DNA from: Streptomyces sp. Ru62
GTDB lineage: Bacteria; Actinomycetota; Actinomycetes; Streptomycetales; Streptomycetaceae
Assembly: GCF_002920615.1 (NCBI RefSeq)
Contig: NZ_PQSU01000009.1
Coordinates: 62,001-126,000 of the forward strand
Length of the DNA stretch: 64,000 nt
Reading direction: 5' to 3'
In this document: positions 16,405 to 23,571 of the stretch, in pieces
How positions within the stretch are numbered: the first letter of the stretch is position 1
Layout of the letters: each line of letters begins with the position of its first letter
Notes under the pieces: generated by a model
Seen by the model: the letters and a program-made list of their open reading frames with translations, nothing else
Told to the model about the DNA's origin: nothing
The model's database searches: none
Program-made: the position numbers and the translations under genes

Positions 16405-17250
16405 CCCGCCCATGACTCTCCCCGTGCCGTTCGAAGCCATTCGTTGATGGCTGCGACCAGCACGGTCGCTTCGTAGCGGACGGCGAGTTTGTGGTACCGG
16501 GTGGCGACGGCGCGGTGGCGCTTGAGGCGGTTGATCCCGCACTCGACTGCGTGCCGCTGCTCGTAGTCGTCTTTGTCGAACTTCGGCGGGCGGCCGCCGT
16601 GCGAGCCGCGTGCCAGCCGGTTGCGGACCCGGTCCGCCGGAACGGAGATCGTTGCTTCGATCCCGTGTCTGCGCAGGTAGGCTCGGCTATTGCGGGAGTC
16701 GTACGCCATGTCGGCCCGCCCCGGTTCGGGCGCTTACGCGGCCTGCCGGGCCCGAGCCGGGGAACCCGGATCGCCCCCAGGACCGGCTCGAACTGCGGGG
16801 ATTCACCCCTCTGCCCCACCCTGATCACCACCGACAGAGGATTCTGGCCTTGCTCGACCGCGAGGTGGATTTTGGCGGTCAGCCCGCCACGCGAGCGTCC
16901 GAGTCCGTCGTCAGCCGGCTCAAGGGCGATGCCGCCGGACAGCTCCTTCCGGAGATCCCCCTTTCGCCGCCCCGGCGGCGTGCTGAGGGGCCCGGCAGAC
17001 CGTGGAGTCGACGTTCACACCCCAGGTGATCAAGCTTTTCGCGTTCGCCTCGGCCTGCAGCCGGGTGAGGATCCGGACCCAGGTCCCGTCCCGCTGCCAG
17101 CGCCGGAACAGGTCGTGGACACGGTCCGTAGGCCGTCCGTCAGTTGCCGCCGAGTCCACAGGTGCGGACGGCCCGGCTTGATGCCATGCGGCAGCAACGG
17201 CTCAAGCAGGGCCCACTGGCCGTCGTCAGATGCCCACGTCCCACAATGGC
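16405..17250 (-). mobile_element. IS5-type transposase remnant A (frameshifted)
   Basis: Minus strand from 17245: DGQWALLEPLLPHGIKPGRP, frameshift to RRWQRDGTWVRILTRLQAEA and VNVDSTVCRAPQHAAGA (first catalytic Asp), shift to SVVIRVGQRGESPQFEPVL, and shift to [20 protein letters not shown]. It ends [40 protein letters not shown] and VAAINEWL. That is the complete order of a streptomycete IS5-family DDE transposase but spread over at least three frames, more than the single programmed shift some IS5 members use. Terminal inverted repeats were not resolved. Inactive. Confidence 0.85.
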
Positions 17251-17253
17251 CGC

Positions 17254-17429
17254 CCCGACCTCACGCCGATCCAGTGCGCCACGCTCCTGCCCCGCCTGCA
17301 GCAGCTCGCCGATCAGCCTCAAGGCCAAGTCACCGACCCCCTTCTCCAACGGCACCGAGACGACGCCCGGGGCGGGTGGTCGTACTTCAGCTCTGCTTCG
17401 ACAACGGCGTCGGCCTTCTCTTCGGCTGA
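17254..17429 (+). pseudogene. C-terminal remnant of the 126-aa unknown family, IS-truncated
   Basis: The plus strand reads DLTPIQCATLLPRLQQLADQ and DPLLQRHRDDAR, then needs a one-base shift to continue VVVLQLCFDNGVGLLFG and stop. This matches the end of the intact protein at 20190-20570 (SLTAAQCAAMLPRLEAIIDQ ... DPVLQRRVDDARQLV ... VELLFG). The 5' part has been replaced by IS5 remnant A. It is a broken paralogue that shows the family was once present twice here. Confidence 0.7.
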
Positions 17430-17508
17430 CACCGGTGGGGGCCCGGGGCACAGCGGGGCGTGAGGTCGGCCCACACCGGACCAGGCACCCGCGATGGACA
17501 CGGCGTGA

Positions 17509-18079
17509 TCACCGGCGGTTTCGGGCTCGGTGGTGGCGAGGCCGGGCGCGAGCCCGAGCTGGGTGACGCCGACGTCGGCGGGCGAGTTCGATGAGTGACG
17601 CGGCGTGCTCGTCGAGGACCGGCGGCGGCAGAAGGTAGTGGCGGCCGGGTCGATAGTGCCTGAGGCGCGCGGTCAGGGCGTGGGCGAGCCAGGCGTCGAT
17701 ATGGGCCGGGCCGTGGCCGCCCGCGCGGCGGGTGAGTTCGTCGCACGGTTTCGTCACCTTCTCGGGCCCGGTCTGCTCCAGCGTCCCCAGCTCGCGCAGC
17801 ACCTGTGCCCATCAGCGTCGCGGGCCGCGATCCAGGCGGCTCCGCAAGGCTCGGCTTCCCAGGCGGCGGGCCCGGCTTCGGCGGCGGGCTCGACTTGGAC
17901 GACGTCGGCGGCGGCCGGGGCGTAGACGGTGCCCGGGGCCGCGGCGGCGAACAGGTGGTCGATGCGCTGCCGCTCCACGAGGCCCGCCCGGCCGCGCGTG
18001 TCGTCGGCCAGGTACTCGTGCCGCGTTCCTGGCTCGCATCGGACGAGCTTCCTCGGGGGAATCCCGCGGACGGCAAGAT
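17509..18079 (-). pseudogene. Unrecognised gene, probably frameshifted
   Basis: The minus strand has strong coding bias in one frame, giving RHEYLADDTRGRAGLVERQR and VEPAAEAGPAAWEAEPCGAA. A second frame takes over at about 17800, giving LRELGTLEQTGPEKVTKPCD, HIDAWLAHALTARLRHYRPG and LPPPVLDEHAASLIELARR. I read this as one reading frame broken by an indel. No domain recognised. It sits between IS remnants, consistent with decay of a transferred gene. The start is not determinable. Confidence 0.35.
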
Positions 18080-18177
18080 TCCCTATTTGCCCCTGTCTGG
18101 CGTACAACCTTCCGCTGCGCCCGGCCGTCTCACCCGGCATCAGAGTCAAGCGACCGAGCTCGACCAAGGGGGACAGG

Positions 18178-18753
18178 ATGCGACGTATCAGAGCGGCAGT
18201 GGCGGTGCTCGTGCTCGCGGGCGCCACGCTGTGGACGGCGGCGAGCACCGCGGCCGCGGCCCCGGCGGAGGGACCGCGCGCGGCGGCGGCCTGCCCTACG
18301 GGCTGGGGCAGCGGCGCCAAGGGTGGTACCGCCATGGGGGCCGACCACTTGACGGACATCAGGACCGGACAGCACGAGTGCTACGACCGCATCGTGTTCG
18401 ACGTGCCCGGCGGCGGCGACCGGATCGGCTACCACGTCCAGTACGTGGACCGGTTCTACGCGAACCCTTCGGGCCAGTACATACCGGTTGCCGGCGGGGC
18501 GATCCTCGACATCCGCGTCGGCGCGTGGAGCTACGACCTGGAGGCCGGCGTGCCGACCTACCCGGGGAAGGTGGGCAAGGCCCTGCCCGGTGTGAACATC
18601 AGCGGGTACAGCACCTTCCGGGACACCCGGTTCGGCGGCACGTTCGAGGGGCAGACACAGGTCGGTCTCGGCGTACGCGCCCGCCTGCCCTTCCGCGTGA
18701 CCCAGTTGGACGACCGGGTCGTCGTCGACGTGGCCCACAGCTGGACGAGTTAG
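18178..18753 (+). CDS. Secreted AMIN-like domain protein
   Basis: 191 residues from ATG 18178. Signal peptide: RRIRAAVAVLVLAGATLWTA with an AAA cleavage region. The mature protein reads GQHECYDRIVFDVPGGG, IGYHVQYVDRFYANPSGQYI, AILDIRVGAWSYD and FRVTQLDDRVVVDVAHSW. The pattern of a hydrophobic DRIVFDV strand and a final DRVVVDVAH strand is the AMIN-like (AMIN_like, actinobacterial) domain, which is thought to bind cell-wall or periplasmic ligands. Function unknown beyond an extracytoplasmic location. The neighbours are IS debris, but codon use is host-like. Confidence 0.82.
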   Translation: MRRIRAAVAVLVLAGATLWTAASTAAAAPAEGPRAAAACPTGWGSGAKGGTAMGADHLTDIRTGQHECYDRIVFDVPGGGDRIGYHVQYVDRFYANPSGQYIPVAGGAILDIRVGAWSYDLEAGVPTYPGKVGKALPGVNISGYSTFRDTRFGGTFEGQTQVGLGVRARLPFRVTQLDDRVVVDVAHSWTS

Positions 18754-18799
18754 CCCACGCCCGGCCCGGCATGGACGCGACGGTCCTTGCGTCCCTTGC

Positions 18800-19284
18800 C
18801 GCCCAGCTCAGCTTCTTTCCGATCAGCGGACCGTTGGTCCGGCCGTGCGCGTCGACCGACGCGGGTCTTGACTGCTCTGGTCGCGCAGGCCGACGTCGAG
18901 GGAGGCGACATGAACTGGTCGTCGCCGGTCGACTCCAGCGTCGTGCGCGCTCACCGACACGCGGCTGGGACCCGCAAAATGGGCCCCAGCCGGCGAGCCC
19001 ACTCCCCACGAGGTCGGACGCTCACGTGGTGGGCTGACCACGAAGGAATCCGGACGAAGATTCCACAGCCCGCCGACCAAGTCGCAAAGCGCAGACGCAA
19101 GGGCCGTCTGGCTGGACGTGCGCCGACCTTCGGCCGGGAGGCGTAGAAGCGACGCAACACCGTCGAACGCTGCATCAACCGCTTGAACAACTGGCGTGGG
19201 CCGGCCACCCGCTACGAGGAGACCCCCACCGTCTTCCGAGCCGTACTTCACCTCGCCGGCATCTTCATCGGGTCCGCTCGCTGA
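18800..19284 (+). mobile_element. IS5-type transposase remnant B (second subgroup)
   Basis: The plus strand gives LTALVAQADVEGGDMNWSSP and DSSVVRAHRHAAGTRKMGP, then IPQPADQVAKRRRKGRLAGR and FGREA followed by an in-frame TAG. It continues KRRNTVERCINRLNNWRGPA, TRYEETPTVFRAVLHLAGI and FIGSAR before the stop at 19284. This is the C-terminal DDE half of an IS5-family element distinct from remnant A, with an internal deletion and a nonsense codon. Confidence 0.75.
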
Positions 19285-19554
19285 CCCTAGGGACACCACC
19301 CGACGAGCGTCAGTTCCACGGTTCCTCGTACGGATTCTCGCCCAGCACCTTCGCTGCGGCCACACAGAGGTCTTCACCGTAGAGCTGGTTGCTACCCCAT
19401 TCCGAGCCCCACAGGTGGGACGCGGCCTGGGCCACAGCGCGCCAGGTGTATTCCTCATCGCATCGCCACGTGCGGATCTGAGCAGCCATATCCGGTGTGA
19501 TCGTCGCGGGGTCCACAGTGTTGTGTGCCATTCCAGCGACCCTAGGGACGCCAC
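19283..19554. repeat. Direct repeat pair flanking a small gene
   Basis: GACCCTAGGGACACCAC at 19283-19299 recurs as GACCCTAGGGACGCCAC at 19538-19554 (16 of 17 identical). The repeats bracket the 73-codon minus-strand gene. The core CCCTAGGG is itself palindromic. This could be a duplication made at insertion or a shared regulatory site. Confidence 0.55.
19310..19531 (-). CDS. Small conserved-looking hypothetical protein
   Basis: 73 residues: ITPDMAAQIRTWRCDEEYTW, RAVAQAASHLWGSEWGSNQL and CVAAAKVLGENPYEEPW. Rich in Trp and acidic residues, helical, with a compositional look of a stable cytosolic mini-protein. The ATG at 19531 is preceded by GCTGGA. Codon bias is moderate. No family that I can name. 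The repeat-flanked position inside IS debris suggests cargo or an accessory gene. Confidence 0.55.
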   Translation of the reverse strand: MAHNTVDPATITPDMAAQIRTWRCDEEYTWRAVAQAASHLWGSEWGSNQLYGEDLCVAAAKVLGENPYEEPWN

Positions 19555-19734
19555 GAAGATGGTGGCCACCGGATTACGTCCCCTGCCGCCCGTCGTACAT
19601 GCCCCAGCGCTTCGTTGTCAGGACTCGGCCGGGCGCACGACGTCGGAAGGCTCCAGCGCATCGGGCGCTGGGAGCTCCATGCGATGCTCCGACAAGATCC
19701 GAAAGAGAGGGCTTGGCATGAACGTTGTACCGTA

Positions 19735-20114
19735 AATGATCTATGGCATGCCGCTTGACCAGCATTGCTTCCCACCAGCGTGCCATCCACCATCAGAGCC
19801 GCGCCCTTACGGAACCGCTTGCGCTGCTGGGCGGCGAACGCGGGTCCGAGATGGTCGATGATGCGGTCGGCTGCAGACTTGGACACCCCGAACAGCGGCC
19901 CGAGTTGGCGCAGGGTGAGGTTGGTCCGCCAGTGGCCCGCGGCCAGAAGCACCCGGTCCTCCAGCGGCACCATCCAGAGCCGCCCCTTGCGGACCGGGTG
20001 GATGCCCTGCCACTGGCACCACTACGCGGTGATCAGCTTGTCGAACTGCCGCGTGCTCAGCCCAGTGAACGGAGCTATCCAGGAGGGCTCCGACGCCGTG
20101 ATCACACCAGCCAT
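19735..20114 (-). mobile_element. Transposase 5' half (HTH plus start of DDE_4 domain), nonsense-mutated
   Basis: Minus strand from ATG 20114: FTGLSTRQFDKLITA then TAG, resuming in the same frame with PLEDRVLLAAGHWRTNLTLR, QLGPLFGVSKSAADRIIDHL and FRKGAALMVDGTLV. This is the N-terminal helix-turn-helix and first catalytic Asp region of IS5-group (Tnp_4) transposases. Similarity ends after DGTLVGS, so the catalytic core is missing. Inactive remnant. Confidence 0.75.
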
Positions 20115-20189
20115 GCGGCAGGACATCTCAGTTGCCGAAACGTCGCCCTACGACTGATCCTGGGCATCGGGCAAGCAAGGGGGGACACC

Positions 20190-20570
20190 GTGGGGCTCAT
20201 GCTCTTCCCCGGAAGCGGCGACGTGACCAGCCCTGACGTCTCCTGGTCCTACACCGGCTTCCACATGTTCAGGGAGTGGCTGGCCGACGCAGAGGGGTTC
20301 ACCCTTGCTGAGATGCACGGATTCGGTGGAGACCGCGCGTGGAGCAGTGTCTCCACCACGCTGGCACCGCTGCTCGACCATCCAGACGATGACGGATCCC
20401 TCACGGCAGCTCAATGCGCAGCCATGCTGCCCAGACTGGAGGCGATCATCGATCAGTTCCACTCCGAGGACAGCGACCCCGTTCTCCAACGACGTGTCGA
20501 TGACGCCCGCCAACTGGTCACCGTCATGAAGTACTGCCGGGACATGAGCGTTGAGCTCCTCTTCGGCTGA
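20190..20570 (+). CDS. Unknown 126-aa protein (intact member of a family duplicated here)
   Basis: GTG 20190 with AAGGGGGGAC upstream. The protein opens MGLMLFPGSGDVTSPDVSWS, then FHMFREWLADAEGFTLAEMH and ends DDARQLVTVMKYCRDMSVEL LFG. It is soluble, acidic and mostly helical, without signal or cofactor motifs. A truncated second copy lies at 17254-17429. Size, acidity and location in an accessory region would fit an immunity or antitoxin-like protein, but nothing in the sequence proves that, and no cognate toxin is adjacent. Confidence 0.75.
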   Translation: MGLMLFPGSGDVTSPDVSWSYTGFHMFREWLADAEGFTLAEMHGFGGDRAWSSVSTTLAPLLDHPDDDGSLTAAQCAAMLPRLEAIIDQFHSEDSDPVLQRRVDDARQLVTVMKYCRDMSVELLFG

Positions 20571-20691
20571 CCGCCGCAGGCGGTTTCCTGCCGGAGATGA
20601 TGTGCAGTCACGGGACAGCTTAAGGGCCTGTTGCTGGAGTGACGGTTACTGTCATGAGTGCCGATGCAGCTGGCTGCTACCTTCCGGAGTC

Positions 20692-21120
20692 ATGACCGAC
20701 AACGTGTATGTGGGCAATGCCGGCAGGGACGCGGCGCTGGACCGGGGGTGGCTGCTGGGGCATTTCAAGGACGCCTCCGATCCTCGGCACAGCGAGGACG
20801 TGGAGATCAAATGGGGCGTCCACTCGCAGGGCGATGAGCGGGCTCAGTGGGTGACCTGCGAAGAGCGCACCACCCTGTTGGTGCTCATCAGCGGGCGCTT
20901 CCGGGTGGAACTGCCAGGGCGCCGCGTGACTTTGGCCCGGCAGGGGGATTACGTCGTGTGGGGCCGAGGCGTCGATCACTCCTGGTTCGCGGAGGAAGAG
21001 TCCGTGGTTCTGACGGTCCGCTGGCCGTCTGTCCCTGGCTACAAGGTGACCGATGAGGACCATTCCGCTGCTGGTCATAGCCATTCGTCCAGGACCGCGA
21101 CCAGCACGGCGGCCTCCTAG
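20692..21120 (+). CDS. Cupin-fold protein, C-terminus altered by IS insertion
   Basis: 142 residues. GNAGRDAALDRGWLLGHF, HSEDVEIKWGVH, TTLLVLISGRFRVELPGRRV and DYVVWGRGVDHSW define a single cupin-like barrel with the HSW metal-ligand-type turn. The natural end appears to be near WPSVPGYKVTDED. The last 20 or so residues, rich in Ser/Thr/His, are read from IS5 remnant C, which begins at about 21070. The protein is likely still folded. Activity unknown; such cupins often act as sensory or sugar-binding proteins. Confidence 0.75.
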   Translation: MTDNVYVGNAGRDAALDRGWLLGHFKDASDPRHSEDVEIKWGVHSQGDERAQWVTCEERTTLLVLISGRFRVELPGRRVTLARQGDYVVWGRGVDHSWFAEEESVVLTVRWPSVPGYKVTDEDHSAAGHSHSSRTATSTAAS

Positions 21121-21535
21121 CGGGCGGCCAAGTTGTCATAGCGGATGGCCACCACTCGGTGGCGCTTGAGGCCATTGAACCCGCGTCCGACCGCGTGCCG
21201 TTCGCGGTAGTCAGTCTTGTCGAACTGCGGCGGCCGACCGCCGTGAGAACCCAGACTCACGCGGTTGCGGACCCGGTCCGCCGGGATGGGGATCGTGGCC
21301 TTGATCCCACGTCGACGCGGGTGGGCACGGTTCTTGCGGGAGTCGTACGCCTTGTCGGCCCGCACCCGGTCCGGGCGCTTGCGCGGCCGTCCCAAGCCGA
21401 GTCGAGGCACCGGATTGCCTCCGAGACCGGATCGAACTGCGGAGAATCCCCGCGTTGTCCGGCCGAGATCACCACCGGCAACGGCTTCTGCCCCCGCTCG
21501 ACCGCCAGGTGGGACTAGCTGGTCAGCCCGCGCCG
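21075..21535 (-). mobile_element. IS5-type transposase remnant C, relative of remnant A
   Basis: Minus strand: SHLAVERGQKPLPVV and ISAGQRGDSPQFDPV in one frame, then [59 protein letters not shown] and a stop, then a shifted remnant of VLVAVLDEWL. It shares order and wording with remnant A ([20 protein letters not shown]), so both derive from one element type. The N-terminal third is replaced at 21535 by an IS630 fragment. Confidence 0.8.
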
Positions 21536-21539
21536 GAAC

Positions 21540-22076
21540 CGACCAGCCGAACGAGCGACCGGGCCGTACCTTCGCCTTTGACGAGTTCGGCCCGCTCGGC
21601 ATCCGGCCGACCGCCGGCTCATGCTGGGCCGAACGAGGCAAGCCGGAGCGGCTGCCGGCGACATATCGCCGCACCCACGGCATTACCTGCTTCCACGGCT
21701 GCCATTCGGTCGGCGACGACAAGCTGTGGGGGATCAACCAGCACCGCAAGGGCATCGACCACACCCGGGCCGCCCTGCGATCCATCCGCGCCGCCCGTCC
21801 GGACGGCGCTCCGATCCACGTGATCCTCGACGACCTTTCCGCCCACCTGAACTGGCGAATCCGCAGGTGGGCAGACCGGAACAGGATCGAGCTGTGCTTC
21901 ACCCCAACCTACGCATTTTCGCCAACCCCGTCGAGGCCCACTTCGGACCGCCGCGACTGTTCACGCTGGCCAACTCCGACCATTCGAGCCACATCGTCCA
22001 GATCCGGGCACTGCACGCCTACCTGCGCCGGCACAACCAGAACCGTCGCTACCCCAACGTCCTCGCGAACCAGTGA
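21540..22076 (+). mobile_element. IS630-type transposase C-terminal remnant
   Basis: The plus strand reads FAFDEFGPLGIRP (first DDE Asp), then HRKGIDHTRAALRSIRAARP, HVILDDLSAHLNWRIRRWAD and ELCFTPTYA. A frameshift near 21912 gives IFANPVEAHFGPPRLFTLAN and RALHAYLRRHNQNRRYPNVL with a stop. The order (DEFGP, ILDN/DLSAH, NPVEAHF) is diagnostic of the IS630/Tc1 DDE domain; the N-terminal HTH is absent. It is nested directly against IS5 remnant C. Confidence 0.8.
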
Positions 22077-22152
22077 CGCGAACGCGCCCGCGTTCCAAAT
22101 GAGAGACACGTCCGATGGGACGGCCGGCCTGTTACGACTGCTGCTTGAGCAA

Positions 22153-22620
22153 TTACAGCTGCTCCTGAAACACCCTGATCTCGGTCGGCGCGAGCATTCT
22201 GACCGTCGTCCAAGCTGACAGCTCGGTCAGCTCTCGGGCCCAATCTTCGAGGTCATCACCAGCACCGTGGAAGAACCATGAGTCGAAGCTTCCCAGAGCT
22301 TCCAGGGCAGGTCCGGATCCGCATCGGACCTCGCAGTGGACCTGCACGTAATGGTCGTGATCACCATCGGCGTCGGAGACCTCGAACTGCCTTGTCAGGT
22401 CGACCGTGAACGTCGGTGAACCGTCGAACGAGTAGGTTCCGTACTGGAAAAGAAGGCCGTCACCATCAGGGACTTCCGAGACGTCGAACAGCCGTCGGCC
22501 GAAGCGGAGGAATGCCCACCAGACGTCTTCCGTGCCAAGGTCGGCGAGCGCGCGCCGCCCCGCCCTCAGCTCGCCTTCAAGTAGCCCCACGGCTTCATCG
22601 ACCGACGGTCTCCGCGTCAT
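22153..22620 (-). CDS. Hypothetical protein, 155 aa
   Basis: Sequence features: an N-terminal helix RRPSVDEAVGLLEGELRAGR, aromatic strands VWWAFLRFGRRLFDVSEVPD, a beta region FDGSPTFTVDLTRQFEVSDA with HVQVHCEVRC-like Cys, and a C-terminal FDSWFFHGAGDDLEDWAREL. It is soluble and acidic. No family recognised. Third-position bias is lower than for core genes, as for its neighbour, consistent with accessory origin. Size and acidic character would allow an immunity-like role, which is a guess. Confidence 0.65.
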   Translation of the reverse strand: MTRRPSVDEAVGLLEGELRAGRRALADLGTEDVWWAFLRFGRRLFDVSEVPDGDGLLFQYGTYSFDGSPTFTVDLTRQFEVSDADGDHDHYVQVHCEVRCGSGPALEALGSFDSWFFHGAGDDLEDWARELTELSAWTTVRMLAPTEIRVFQEQL

Positions 22621-22743
22621 CCCCGCCCTCCCTCACCGCAGCGGCTCAGCCTACTCAACTTGGCAAAGCTCCCGGTCGCGACACTAGGGCCCGTCCGCAA
22701 AGGTGCCTACTGAGCTGCCGAGGCGAAGTCGGCGGCTCGGCAT

Positions 22744-23151
22744 CTACCTGTTGTCCCGCGATCTCTCGTAGGCGGCCAGCTCCTCTGCGTTGCCGATGAA
22801 GGCCGGGCCGCAGTGTGATGGCAGACGATCGACGACCATCGTTACTGCAGTTTGCGCGCTGTCTGTCTCGGCGATCCGTGGGCTGGTTCGGCTCGGCCCT
22901 TCGACGTAGTAGCGGCCGTCTCCTAGGATTCCGGTGTAGGGGATGTCCCACGTGTGGCGAATTTCCGTGCATCTGCTGAAGTGCAGTTCCCACATACCGG
23001 CCCAGGGGTAGAGCCGGCGAAGCAGCGGATCTGCATGCGCGACCAGCACCAGTTCGGCAAACGGAGCGGCAAGTGGCGATCCTTCCGGTCGGCGAGCTTC
23101 GCCGGCCGTGGTGAGGATTTTGTACCAGGCTGCTTCAACAGTATTGGTCAT
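22744..23151 (-). CDS. DUF6193-like protein
   Basis: 135 residues. VLVAHADPLLRRLYPWAGMW, ELHFSRCTEIRHTWDIPYTG, GDGRYYVEGPS and TMVVDRLPSHCGPAFIGNAE follow the wording of DUF6193 proteins, labelled in databases as natural-product-biosynthesis associated but without a defined activity. ATG 23151 has no strong ribosome binding site. Base composition is less GC-rich than neighbours. Family assignment from memory of the motif order, moderately sure. Confidence 0.65.
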   Translation of the reverse strand: MTNTVEAAWYKILTTAGEARRPEGSPLAAPFAELVLVAHADPLLRRLYPWAGMWELHFSRCTEIRHTWDIPYTGILGDGRYYVEGPSRTSPRIAETDSAQTAVTMVVDRLPSHCGPAFIGNAEELAAYERSRDNR

Positions 23152-23212
23152 GCCGTGATTATGCGGGCGCTACTGGCCGTCATCAAAGATCACTACCTGG
23201 CTCATCATGGTC

Positions 23213-23316
23213 GGATGCGCCGACACGAACTCAGTGACCAGAAGCGGGATCTGATCGCTCCGCTCATACCGCGGGCCGTCACCGACCGAGGTGACCTCCC
23301 CGTCGAACTCGCCTGA
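23213..23316 (+). mobile_element. Short N-terminal transposase fragment
   Basis: The plus strand gives MRRHELSDQKRDLIAPLIPR followed by a few unrelated residues. This resembles the first 20-25 residues of IS4/IS5-type transposases (RHELTDAQWELLAPLIPR). Too short to classify further. The following 200 bp up to the GH106 operator show nothing recognisable. Confidence 0.5.
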
Positions 23317-23524
23317 ATCCCACCCGTGTCGCACCACTTCGAGCGTGAACCGCGTTCGAACGGTGCCCTGTTTCACCGCCAGTACCCCGGCGCCAGCGCC
23401 CGCCCGTCGCGACGGCGCGGACCCCGGCTGTCGGGGCACTGGTTCGGGCCGCGCGGGAAGTTACTGGCCGGCCACGTCTTGACCCCCCGGACCGACAGGC
23501 TTAGCGTTCCGGCGTTCCTATCGG

Positions 23525-23540
23525 ATTGAAACGATTCAAT
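23525..23540. promoter_or_regulatory. LacI-type operator-like palindrome upstream of GH106
   Basis: ATTGAAACGATTCAAT: arms ATTGAA/TTCAAT around ACGA, 32 bp before the GH106 ATG. The central CG and TGAAnCGnTTCA shape is that of LacI/GalR-family operators controlling glycoside hydrolase genes. A second, 13-bp version lies at 26668-26680. Confidence 0.6.
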
Positions 23541-23571
23541 CCCTTGTCGAGTCAGCTTGTGGGGCGCACCT

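Noticed and set aside
9420..23316. The IS-rich interval as an integrative conjugative element or prophage
   Set aside because: No integrase, relaxase, FtsK-like or phage structural gene, no tRNA and no att-like long direct repeats were found.
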